A stretch of DNA of 64,000 bases from Betaproteobacteria bacterium (GTDB lineage: Bacteria; Pseudomonadota; Gammaproteobacteria; Burkholderiales; SG8-39), in the NCBI GenBank assembly GCA_004297625.1, contig SCTY01000025.1:1-64000 (forward strand), in the 5' to 3' direction. Below the pieces are notes generated by a model that did not search any database, was not told where the DNA came from, and was given only the letters and a program-made list of their open reading frames with translations. Below, one piece after another: positions 8,336 to 16,353 of this stretch. The position numbers and the translations under genes are program-made. Positions within the stretch are counted from its first letter, which is position 1. Every line of letters begins with the position of its first letter.

Positions 8336-9997
8336 ATGGACGGCCGGATCCTGACTGCACTGAGGGTCGGTAACTTCAAGGCGTTCGCCGACACCCAGAC
8401 GATTCCCCTCAAGCCGATCACCCTCATCTTTGGTCCCAACAGCGCCGGCAAGTCGAGCTTCATTCATAGCCTCGCGCTCGCACACGAGGCTCAGTTCGGC
8501 CGAGAGAAGCGCAACCTTGGCAGGCTAGATATCCATCATACGGACATCGGAGGGAGTTCCATCGATCTCGGCGGGTTTCGGCAATACGTACATCGCGGAC
8601 AAGCGAACCGCCGCGTTGAGTGGGGCGCGGAGATCGGTGTTCCGCAACTTTCCGGCCGCCTTGCAGAGTTGCTAGCCCCTGTCCAGCGGGTGACGCTCCA
8701 GCTGTCGATCGGGGTTGCACTCGACAACGAGGAACAGCCGATACCCGGCGCAGAGCCGGTAGTTATGGCATTCGAATTGAATGGCGACGGGCAGGAATTG
8801 CTGCGCATGAGTCGACGGCGCGACAACGTGTTGCGCCTTGATCGCTTGAACCAGGGACATCCTGTGTTCCGGCAAGTGTTAAGAGCGATCGTGGTTGCTA
8901 GCACAACCACGGAGGAGGTGTCCGCCGAAGATTTCGCGGGACTCGATGCTGCTGTTGGCGATCTGGTTCCGCAGCTCTATTCCCAGATCGAGCGATTTTT
9001 TCCAGCGGGCATCGAGCGGCCCCGCGTAGAGTCGGAAGAACTGTCCGCTGCAACGCTTTTTCCGGTCAGCCGAGGCAACCGGCGTGAAGACCTTGCAAGT
9101 GCGGTGCGTTTTTACCTTCCGCGCGCTCTTGACGACCTCCTCAAGGGTTTGTCGAACGTGCTTCAGGGCGATCTGCGCCGACTCTCGTACCTGGGGCCGT
9201 TGCGTTCCTTCCCGCCTCGCCACCTCGCTTTTTCGGAGCACGAGGACACCAACTGGTACGCCGGGGGCGGTTACGCATGGGACGTGGTGCGGCGAAACGA
9301 CGAGGTTCGTGAAACCATCAATCGCTGGCTTGGCGACAAGACGAAATTGAGTACACCGTACGAGCTGCGTGTGCGCAATCTGCTGACGATTGACGCGCTG
9401 GACAAGGATTACACAGCGTTTGTTGAGAAGGTCGAAAAGCGGTTCACCGAGGAGCAGTACAACTGGGATCTCTTCGGCGAGCTCTACGGAGCCATGGCTG
9501 ACCTGAAGAGGAGGGAGCGTGTGCTAGCCGATATGCACGACCTGGTTCTTGTGGACCGTCGAACTGATACTCAGGTCACGCACCGGGATGTGGGCATCGG
9601 CATCTCTCAAGTCCTGCCGGTATTAGTCACTGCATACGCTTCGAAGAATCGAATCATCGCGATGGAGCAGCCCGAGATCCACCTGCATCCAGGGTTGCAG
9701 GCGGAGCTGGGCGATGTCTTCGTCGAGGCTGCAGTAGGCGCACGTCGCAACACCTTCATCCTGGAAACGCACAGCGAGCACCTGATACTCCGTCTTCTTC
9801 GGCGGATTCGAGAAACCGCGAGCGGAGAACTGCCGGATGGTGCAACGCCGCTCAAGCCAGACGATGTCGCGGTTATATACGTCCAAGCAGAACAGACGGG
9901 TGCGCGGGTTATCCCGATTTCCGTTACCGGTGAGGGTGACTTCGCGCGCTTGTGGCCGGATGGCTTCTTCGCGGAACGTGCGAAAGAGTTGTTTTGA
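8336..9997 (+). CDS. AAA/ABC-type ATPase, DUF3696-like
   Basis: The protein is 553 residues, starting 2 nt after hsdS. Walker A is GPNSAGKSS (33-41), and the late Walker B region reads MEQPEIHLHP (443-452), followed by ETHSEHLILRLLRRI. This is the pattern of RecF/OLD-like ATPases with a DUF3696-type end. Such ATPases are common in defence islands, often paired with a partner effector. No TOPRIM nuclease motif of OLD proteins is obvious. The stop overlaps the next start by one base (TGATG), so it probably works with the protein encoded at 9997-10893. The position next to hsdS recalls R-linked ORFs of other type I loci. Confidence 0.82.
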   Translation: MDGRILTALRVGNFKAFADTQTIPLKPITLIFGPNSAGKSSFIHSLALAHEAQFGREKRNLGRLDIHHTDIGGSSIDLGGFRQYVHRGQANRRVEWGAEIGVPQLSGRLAELLAPVQRVTLQLSIGVALDNEEQPIPGAEPVVMAFELNGDGQELLRMSRRRDNVLRLDRLNQGHPVFRQVLRAIVVASTTTEEVSAEDFAGLDAAVGDLVPQLYSQIERFFPAGIERPRVESEELSAATLFPVSRGNRREDLASAVRFYLPRALDDLLKGLSNVLQGDLRRLSYLGPLRSFPPRHLAFSEHEDTNWYAGGGYAWDVVRRNDEVRETINRWLGDKTKLSTPYELRVRNLLTIDALDKDYTAFVEKVEKRFTEEQYNWDLFGELYGAMADLKRRERVLADMHDLVLVDRRTDTQVTHRDVGIGISQVLPVLVTAYASKNRIIAMEQPEIHLHPGLQAELGDVFVEAAVGARRNTFILETHSEHLILRLLRRIRETASGELPDGATPLKPDDVAVIYVQAEQTGARVIPISVTGEGDFARLWPDGFFAERAKELF

Positions 9998-10893
9998 TGA
10001 TCTACGAGTTCGCGCTCGAGCCTACTTTGCTCAATTCGTGGGAGCGCTTTCGATACCTCACCGAAAAATTCGGAGTCTCCCAAGGGCGGCTCATCTCTCG
10101 CTATCCCAAGCGGTGGAAGGCCTTGGTATACGACGCACTCGGCGGCTGCTCGGAAATTGACAAGAAACGAATTGAGGAACGTCTTGTTCGGCTCGACGAT
10201 CGCATGATGAGTCGGACTAGCGAATGGGAGCCGGCGCGTGACTGGCTTTCCAACGCAGAGAATGAACACGCAAAAAGGCCATTCCGCGCGATCGTGGCCG
10301 CCGCGAATCCTCGGGCTAAGCCCGAAGTCCTCATCGCCGATGAACTGGATGAGAACACTCCGGGCTGGATCGTCAAGCGGGAGATCGTGGTCGCCAGACA
10401 GGCGGCTGATCTGGCAAATGCTCTTTCGCCGCTGCTTTACCTCGCGCGTGAGATCGTGTTCGTTGATCCGCATTTCGACCCGTATAAGCCCCGAGCGAGG
10501 GCGACGCTGCGCGAATTTCTTGTCCGCGCCAGCTCTCGTCAAAACGGAATTCAGATTCAGCGCGTCGAGTTCCATACGAGCTTCAGGGAAGGCATTGCTG
10601 AATTCGATGCGGAATGCCAGCGGCAGTTGCCTCAGCGTATACCCGCTGGTATCAGTCTGCGCGTCGTGCGATTACGAGAGCGAGCTGGCGGCGAGGGGTT
10701 CCACAACCGCTACATCTTGACCGACCGGGGAGGCGTGCGCTTGGCTTGGGGGCTCGACGAAGGCACGGTGGCGCAGACCGACGACCTCAGCCTGCTAGAC
10801 GACGGGCTCTTTCGAACGCGATGGGATCAGTACTGCGGCACGAATCCGGTCTTCGATATCGCGGGTGAAGTAACGATTGTGGGGACGTTGTAG
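9997..10893 (+). CDS. Partner of the ATPase, PLD-like fold suspected
   Basis: ATG 9997 (TGATG overlap) was chosen over an in-frame start at 9952 that lies inside the ATPase gene, giving 298 residues. No family can be named with certainty. Residues 154-162 read FVDPHFDP after a hydrophobic strand. H236-N-R238-x4-D243 matches the phospholipase D HxKxxxxD motif with Arg for Lys. This combination is common in PLD-like proteins of defence loci. The N-terminal third is charged and has no recognised domain. It may be the nuclease, or a degenerate sensor, acting with the upstream ATPase. Confidence 0.65.
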   Translation: MIYEFALEPTLLNSWERFRYLTEKFGVSQGRLISRYPKRWKALVYDALGGCSEIDKKRIEERLVRLDDRMMSRTSEWEPARDWLSNAENEHAKRPFRAIVAAANPRAKPEVLIADELDENTPGWIVKREIVVARQAADLANALSPLLYLAREIVFVDPHFDPYKPRARATLREFLVRASSRQNGIQIQRVEFHTSFREGIAEFDAECQRQLPQRIPAGISLRVVRLRERAGGEGFHNRYILTDRGGVRLAWGLDEGTVAQTDDLSLLDDGLFRTRWDQYCGTNPVFDIAGEVTIVGTL

Positions 10894-10921
10894 TGAACCG
10901 CTTGGTCTGAAGCGATCGCAT

Positions 10922-11131
10922 ATGAGCGAATCCGGCACGCCGACAAAGGAAAGCACGGCCACCCCGGCGGATATTCCGGCCGTCGTATTCGAGAGTTTTC
11001 TTCAGGCGCTCGAAGCAAGCGGCGCTTCGGTGGACCTTGTCACCCGGCTGCGCAAGACGCTCTTGGTGGACAAGAACTTTACCGATAAAGCACTCAAGGA
11101 AGCTTTGTTTCCGGAGACTTGGGAGCTGTGA
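10922..11131 (+). CDS. Small acidic protein coupled to the SMC-like ATPase
   Basis: The protein is 69 residues from ATG 10922. The upstream frame to 10877 overlaps the previous gene's end and has no better start. A polar Ser/Thr/Pro-rich N-terminus is followed by amphipathic helices: residues FESFLQALEASGA, LVTRLRKTLL and KALKEALFPETWEL. The stop overlaps the GTG start of the ATPase, so the two products are probably made together. Small partners of this kind precede SMC-like ATPases in several multi-component defence loci, but no specific family is assigned. Confidence 0.7.
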   Translation: MSESGTPTKESTATPADIPAVVFESFLQALEASGASVDLVTRLRKTLLVDKNFTDKALKEALFPETWEL

Positions 11132-13578
11132 TTTACGTTGAGTCAGTCATGATCAAGGAATTTCGCGGCATCCGCGATCTGACCTTGAACTTCAATGGAA
11201 AGAGCTTTGGCATCTGCGGCCCCAATGGCACGGGCAAGAGCGGTGTCGTCGATGCTCTGGAGTTCGCCATCACCGGTGACCTTTCCAGGCTGTCCGGCGA
11301 GGGGAAGGGCGAGGTTTCCCTCAAGCAGCACGGACCGCACGTCGATCAACGCAACAATCCGGACAAAGCCCGCGTTACGGCGAGAGTCACTATTCCCAGC
11401 CTGGGAAAGACGGTGACGATCGAGCGAAGCGTCAAGGCTCCAACCGTTCCTCAATACGTACCGAACGATCCCGACGTCGTGAACGTACTGAAGTATATAG
11501 AGGCTCATCCGGAGATCGTGCTGTCGCGCCGGGAGCTCATTCGGTACGTGCTTGCGCCGCCTGGGCAGCGAGCCGAAGAAGTTCAGGCACTGCTCCACCT
11601 CGAGCGCGTGGAGAAAGTAAGGGCGGGACTGCAGAAGGTCGCGAACGCACGCGAAAGGCAATTGCCGGGGCTTGAAGCAGCCGCGAAGGCTGCTCGCGAC
11701 CATCTTCTGCAAGCCCTGAATTTTGCCGAATTGACCCCGGCCGCTGTCTTGGCTGCGGCGAACGAGAAGCGAAGCATCTTGGGGCTTGCTCCGCTGCCTG
11801 AATTGACCGACAAGACCTCGTTGAAGGACGGGCTGGCAGCGCCGACACCGGCCCAAATACAGCGAATCCCCAAAGTTCAAGCTGCGGCAGACATTGCCGG
11901 CGCCCGTGAAGCGCTAGCAGAGCTGACGGATGCGGCTATGTTCGTTCGCGTGGCCGAAGTCCAGGCGGAAATCAACGCGCTCGCCAGCGATCCGGCAGCG
12001 GCGCACAGCGTGAAGCATGAATCCTTCCTGTCCACAGGCATCGAGCTCGCCACAGCCGCGTTTTGCCCGTTCTGCGACATAGCCTGGGACCTCGCGGAAC
12101 TCAAAAGGAAGGTTCAGGAAAAAATCGATCATTTGAAGGAAATCACGCAAAAGCGCGCCGCCATCGAGAAGAAGATTGAGCCCCTCATCGTGGCGCTCAG
12201 AAAGGCAGGCACAGCCATTGAAGGCCTACCGCGGTACGCGGCGCTTGCGAAACCAGCGCTCGCGGTGACTGCGACAAGTGCCTACCTGACCGGATGCAAA
12301 ACGCTCGCAGCGAGGCTAGGCAGCATTCTGCCTTTGAAGGAAACAGCCGTCGTCGTCGCAACGGTTCCAGTCGTGCCACAGGCAATGCTCGATGAGATCA
12401 ACGCGCTCGAAAAGGTAGTCGCTGCCCTTCCAGATCCGTCAAAACAGGATGCGGCACGCGAATGGCTTACCATCGCCCAGGAACGCCTTGAGGCGTATCG
12501 GGCTGCAATGCGAAAGCGCAAGACAGCGAAGGATGAGGCCCAGATCGCGAGGCAGGCATCCGACGTGTATGTCGCGACCAGCGACAAGGTATTGACCGGG
12601 GTCTATGCGGCGGTCCAGACGGACTTTGCGGGGCTGTATAGCTTCGTCAACCGGTCCGATGAACAGCATTTCAAGGCACAACTGACGCCGTCGATGGGCA
12701 AGCTTGGCTTCGACGTCGATTTCTATGGCCGCGGCTTTTTCCCTCCAGGGGCGTATCACAGCGAAGGGCATCAAGACGCCATGGGCCTCTGCTTATACCT
12801 TGCCTTGATGCGGCACATACACGGTAAGGCTTTCACGTTCGCCGTTCTCGACGACGTGCTCATGTCGGTTGACGCCGGCCACCGACGCGAGGTGTGCGCT
12901 CTCCTGAAAAAGGAGTTCCCGAACACGCAGTTCATCATGACGACGCATGATCCGATTTGGCTCCGCCACATGCGGACCGAGGGGCTGACCGGTTCCCGAT
13001 CCTCGGTGCAGTTCAGGACGTGGACGGTCAATCAGGGGCCCGCGCAGTGGGATGACCGCGACATCTGGACGGAAATCGCAGACTACCTGCAGAAGAGTGA
13101 TGTGCGCGCGGCGGCCAGCCTGCTGCGTCACTACCTCGAATTCATGTCAGCAGACTTATGCCACCGGCTGCGTGCACCGGTGGAATTTCGTGGCGACGCG
13201 CAATATCAGCTTGGCGATCTCCTTCCAGCAGCCATCGCCTGTGTGCGGACGCTTTACAAGCGCGCGAAGGATGCCGCCAACTCTTGGGGCCAGAAAGAGG
13301 TGGTCCAGGATCTCGCGCGGCGTGCAACTGAGTTCGATACGCTCGCCGCGTCCACGAACGCCGAACAATGGCAGATCAACGCGGCCGTTCATTTCAACAA
13401 TTGGGAAAGCCTCACCAAGGGTGACTTCGAACCGGTGGCGAAGGCATTTCGCAATCTATTGCAGGGCGTAACATGCGTCGATTGCGGCCAGGGTTTTCGC
13501 GTGTCGCCGGAAAGAGAAACGCCAGACTCACTGCGGTGTGAGTGCGGGAAGACAAACGTCAATCTGCGTAGCAAGTAA
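11128..13578 (+). CDS. SMC/Rad50-like ATPase with zinc-hook CxxC and C-terminal zinc ribbon
   Basis: The protein is 816 residues from GTG 11128 (GTGA overlap); TTG 11119 is an alternative. Walker A GPNGTGKS (31-38) and Walker B VLDD (573-576) flank two helical, probably coiled-coil arms that meet at C313-P-F-C316, a Rad50-type hook. After the ATPase (ending TTHDPIWL) comes a roughly 190-residue helical domain with R667-H-Y-L-E671 and VHFNNWE near 754-760. A Cys-rich ribbon follows (C783, C786 and a later CxC). The hook plus an extra C-terminal domain in a type I locus recalls RloC anticodon nucleases. The R-x3-E pair fits, but the expected His is not at RloC spacing, so the activity is open. 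Confidence 0.78.
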   Translation: MIYVESVMIKEFRGIRDLTLNFNGKSFGICGPNGTGKSGVVDALEFAITGDLSRLSGEGKGEVSLKQHGPHVDQRNNPDKARVTARVTIPSLGKTVTIERSVKAPTVPQYVPNDPDVVNVLKYIEAHPEIVLSRRELIRYVLAPPGQRAEEVQALLHLERVEKVRAGLQKVANARERQLPGLEAAAKAARDHLLQALNFAELTPAAVLAAANEKRSILGLAPLPELTDKTSLKDGLAAPTPAQIQRIPKVQAAADIAGAREALAELTDAAMFVRVAEVQAEINALASDPAAAHSVKHESFLSTGIELATAAFCPFCDIAWDLAELKRKVQEKIDHLKEITQKRAAIEKKIEPLIVALRKAGTAIEGLPRYAALAKPALAVTATSAYLTGCKTLAARLGSILPLKETAVVVATVPVVPQAMLDEINALEKVVAALPDPSKQDAAREWLTIAQERLEAYRAAMRKRKTAKDEAQIARQASDVYVATSDKVLTGVYAAVQTDFAGLYSFVNRSDEQHFKAQLTPSMGKLGFDVDFYGRGFFPPGAYHSEGHQDAMGLCLYLALMRHIHGKAFTFAVLDDVLMSVDAGHRREVCALLKKEFPNTQFIMTTHDPIWLRHMRTEGLTGSRSSVQFRTWTVNQGPAQWDDRDIWTEIADYLQKSDVRAAASLLRHYLEFMSADLCHRLRAPVEFRGDAQYQLGDLLPAAIACVRTLYKRAKDAANSWGQKEVVQDLARRATEFDTLAASTNAEQWQINAAVHFNNWESLTKGDFEPVAKAFRNLLQGVTCVDCGQGFRVSPERETPDSLRCECGKTNVNLRSK

Positions 13579-13609
13579 GAGTTCTGCCTATCCGTGCGAG
13601 GACCCGCTG

Positions 13610-13750
13610 TTACGCCGAGGGCTTTTTGAAGAAAAGAAGCTCGGGGAAGAATGAAGGTGCGATGTACTCGATATCTTTCGCGGACACGCCGCAGGCGCGG
13701 AAATGATTTCGCTCAGTTCGGAAGGTGGTTACAACTTCTCGATTTTCGTC
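13610..13750 (-). pseudogene. C-terminal relic of a protein, perhaps HipA-like
   Basis: A 46-codon minus-strand frame with no start codon ends at 13610. It reads like real protein, including HFRACGVSAKDIEYIAPSFF, which resembles the end of HipA-type kinase toxins. An in-frame stop at 13751-13753 closes it on the 5' side, 6 nt from the gcdB stop codon at 13759. It looks like the tail of a gene left at the right edge of the inserted island. The family assignment is tentative. Confidence 0.45.
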
Positions 13751-13758
13751 CTAGCGGC

Positions 13759-14910
13759 TCAAACTAGCCCCATGCCCTTCATCACCGAAAGCATCACGGC
13801 CGCAGCCATCACCGAGCCGATCTGCCCGCCGGTGTTCGCGCCCGCGGCGTGCATCAGGAGATAGTTTCGCTTGTCGTAGCGCTGTCCCTGCACCTGCACC
13901 ACGCGCGCGGCCATGGGGAAGGCCGAGATGCCGGCCGCGCCGATCAGCGGATTCACCCTGCCGCCGCTCACCCAGCACACCAGCTTGCCGAACATCACGC
14001 CGGCCACGGTATCGAGGCAGATGGCGAGGAAGCCGAGCCCGAAGATGGCGAGCGTCTGAGGCGTCAGGAACGCCTTGCCTTCCATCGTGCCGCCGATGGC
14101 GAGACCGAGGAACAGCGTCACTACGTTGGCGATCTCGTTCTCGGAGGCCTTGGTGAGCCGGGCGACCACGCCGCATTCGCGCATGAAGTTGCCGAGCATG
14201 ATGGTGCCCATGAGCGGCAGCCCCTTCGGTGCGATCAGCCCGGTCACGAGCGTCACGACGATCGGGAACAGCAGCTTCGTGGTCGGAGAGACGCTCCTCT
14301 TCAGCGTGCCCATACGCACCACGCGCTCCTTCTTCGTCGTAAGCGCTCTCATGATCGGCGGCTGGATGATCGGAACCAGCGCCATGTACGAGTACGCGGC
14401 CACCGAGACCGCGCCGAGAAGGTGCGGCGCGAACTGCGAAGTGACGTAGATCGCGGTCGGGCCATCCATTGCACCGATGATGGCGATGCTTACGGCTTCG
14501 AGCTGCGTGAAGCCCAGGCCGAGCGCGAGCAGCAGGGTGAGGAAGATGCCGATCTGGCCGGCGGCGCCGAAGAGCAGCATTTTCGGGTTCTCGAGCAGCA
14601 CGCCGAAGTCGATCATGGCGCCGATGCCGATGAAGATGAGCAGCGGGAAGAGCTCGTTCGCGATCCCCATGTCGTAGAGGGTGCGCAGCATTCCGCCCTC
14701 GTCCATGAGGTCGCCGAGCGGCACGTTGGCGAGCAGGCAGCCGAAGCCGATCGGAATGAGGAGCAGCGGCTCGACTTGCTTCGCCACGCCCAGGTAGAGC
14801 AGCGCGGCCGCGACGAACAGCATGACCAGGTTCGGCAGCCCCTGCCACGAGAACAGCTCGATCGCGCCGCTGCCCAGCCCGGAGAGGCCCGCTATGATGC
14901 TCTCCAGCAT
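13759..14910 (-). CDS. gcdB: Na+-translocating decarboxylase beta subunit (GcdB/OadB)
   Basis: The protein is 383 residues and strongly hydrophobic, with about nine or more membrane segments. Family motifs include GIGAMIDFGVLLENPK, GAMDGPTAIYVTS and NPLIGAAGISAFPMAARVVQ. The C-terminal HAAGANTGGQIGSVMAA is highly typical of OadB/GcdB. The subunit decarboxylates carboxybiotin and pumps two Na+ out of the cell. It lies 15 nt after the small subunit gene and is the last gene of a minus-strand acyl-CoA operon. The alpha subunit (2-874) is convergent, across the island. No biotin carrier gene is in the window. Confidence 0.95.
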   Translation of the reverse strand: MLESIIAGLSGLGSGAIELFSWQGLPNLVMLFVAAALLYLGVAKQVEPLLLIPIGFGCLLANVPLGDLMDEGGMLRTLYDMGIANELFPLLIFIGIGAMIDFGVLLENPKMLLFGAAGQIGIFLTLLLALGLGFTQLEAVSIAIIGAMDGPTAIYVTSQFAPHLLGAVSVAAYSYMALVPIIQPPIMRALTTKKERVVRMGTLKRSVSPTTKLLFPIVVTLVTGLIAPKGLPLMGTIMLGNFMRECGVVARLTKASENEIANVVTLFLGLAIGGTMEGKAFLTPQTLAIFGLGFLAICLDTVAGVMFGKLVCWVSGGRVNPLIGAAGISAFPMAARVVQVQGQRYDKRNYLLMHAAGANTGGQIGSVMAAAVMLSVMKGMGLV

Positions 14911-14925
14911 GTTGTTGCTCCCTCT

Positions 14926-15075
14926 TTAAGCGTTCTTGTCGGTCTTGGTGTCTTCCGCCGAAAGGGGAAAGACTTTCTTCAGAAGGTCCATTACCAGGCT
15001 CAATATCCACAGCGTGAGGAAAGTGCCCCCCACGCCGACGATGGTCATGGTGATGCCGAAGGCCCAGTTGTCCAT
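14926..15075 (-). CDS. Small OadG-like membrane subunit of the decarboxylase
   Basis: The protein is 49 residues from ATG at 15075. One N-terminal membrane helix (residues about 6-29) is followed by a short charged tail ending EDTKTDKNA. OadG/GcdD-type gamma/delta subunits look like this, with a single helix plus a polar tail, and help assemble the pump. It sits between gcdH (5 nt upstream) and gcdB (15 nt downstream). The position and topology carry the call more than sequence identity does. Confidence 0.75.
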   Translation of the reverse strand: MDNWAFGITMTIVGVGGTFLTLWILSLVMDLLKKVFPLSAEDTKTDKNA

Positions 15076-15080
15076 GGCGC

Positions 15081-16283
15081 TTAGCTGAATCCCTGTATGC
15101 CGGTCTGCGCGCGCCCGAGGATGAGCGCGTGGATGTCGTGCGTGCCCTCGTAGGTGTTGACGACCTCGAGGTTGACCAAGTGCCGGATGACGCCGAATTC
15201 GTCCGAGATGCCGTTGCCGCCCAGCATGTCGCGCGCGAGCCGAGCGATGTCGAGCGCCTTGCCGCAGGAATTGCGCTTGAGCATCGAGGTGATCTCGGGC
15301 GCCGCGGCGCCTTCGTCCTTGAGGCGGCCGAGCCGCAGGCAGCCCTGGAGGCCGAGCGCGATCTCGGTCTGCATGTCGGCGAGCTTTTTCTGGATGAGCT
15401 GGTTCGCGGCGAGCGGCCGCCCGAACTGCTTGCGCTCCATGACGTACTGGCGCGCGCGGTGCCAGCAGTCCTCGGCCGCGCCGAGCGCGCCCCAGGCAAT
15501 GCCGTAGCGCGCCGAATTGAGGCAGGTGAACGGCCCCTTCAGGCCTCGCACTTCCGGCAACGCGTTCTCTTCCGGACAGAAGACGTCGTCCATCACCACT
15601 TCGCCGGTGACCGAGGCCTTGAGGCCGACCTTGCCGTGAATCGCCGGAGCCGACAGGCCCTTGAAGCCCTTTTCCAGGATGAAGCCGCGGATGTCGCCTT
15701 CGTCGTCCTTCGCCCAGACGACGAATACGTGCGCGATCGGCGAATTGGAGATCCACATCTTGCTGCCGCTGAGGCGGTAGCCGCCGGGGACTTTGCTTGC
15801 GCGCGTCTGCAGCGAGCCGGGGTCCGAGCCGTGGTCGGGCTCGGTCAGGCCGAAGCAGCCGATCCATTCCCCGCGGGCAAGCCTGGGAAGGAACTTGCGG
15901 CGCTGCGCCTCGGTGCCGAACTGGTGGATCGGCACCATGACGAGCGAGGACTGCACGCTCATCATCGAGCGGTAGCCCGAGTCGACGCGCTCCACCTCGC
16001 GCGCGATCAGCCCGTAGGACACGTAGTTCAGGCCCGGGCCGCCGTACTCTTCGGGAATGGTCGGACCGAGCAGGCCGATCTCGCCCATCTCGCGAAACAC
16101 CGCCGGATCGGTCTTCTCGTGGCGGAACGCTTCGAGGATGCGCGGCGCCAGCTTCTCCTGGCAATAGGCGTGCGCGGCGTCGCGCACCATGCGCTCTTCT
16201 TCGCTCAGCTGAGCGCTCAGGAGCAGCGGATCGTCCCAGACGAACTGGGCCTTGTGGGGCCTTGCCTTGAGGGGAGCGTTCAT
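15081..16283 (-). CDS. gcdH: Glutaryl-CoA dehydrogenase, decarboxylating type
   Basis: The protein is 400 residues with full-length similarity to mitochondrial GCDH. It oxidises glutaryl-CoA with FAD, passing electrons to ETF, and forms crotonyl-CoA. The [14 protein letters not shown] stretch holds the Arg-Ser pair, and [18 protein letters not shown] holds the Tyr-Glu pair. Both pairs are associated with the decarboxylating enzyme; non-decarboxylating relatives change them. This matters because a glutaconyl-CoA decarboxylase pump is encoded next door. The upstream thiolase lies 70 nt away on the same strand. Confidence 0.95.
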   Translation of the reverse strand: MNAPLKARPHKAQFVWDDPLLLSAQLSEEERMVRDAAHAYCQEKLAPRILEAFRHEKTDPAVFREMGEIGLLGPTIPEEYGGPGLNYVSYGLIAREVERVDSGYRSMMSVQSSLVMVPIHQFGTEAQRRKFLPRLARGEWIGCFGLTEPDHGSDPGSLQTRASKVPGGYRLSGSKMWISNSPIAHVFVVWAKDDEGDIRGFILEKGFKGLSAPAIHGKVGLKASVTGEVVMDDVFCPEENALPEVRGLKGPFTCLNSARYGIAWGALGAAEDCWHRARQYVMERKQFGRPLAANQLIQKKLADMQTEIALGLQGCLRLGRLKDEGAAAPEITSMLKRNSCGKALDIARLARDMLGGNGISDEFGVIRHLVNLEVVNTYEGTHDIHALILGRAQTGIQGFS

Positions 16284-16353
16284 CGTCCTCCGGATCGGAT
16301 GGCCATTTATGCCGTGTCGCCCCTGCTAAGGACCTGAGCTAAGTCAAGAAAAC

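Noticed and set aside
13849..16337. Long plus-strand frames opposite gcdB and gcdH
   Set aside because: Antisense shadows with His/Asp/Arg-rich composition and no motif.
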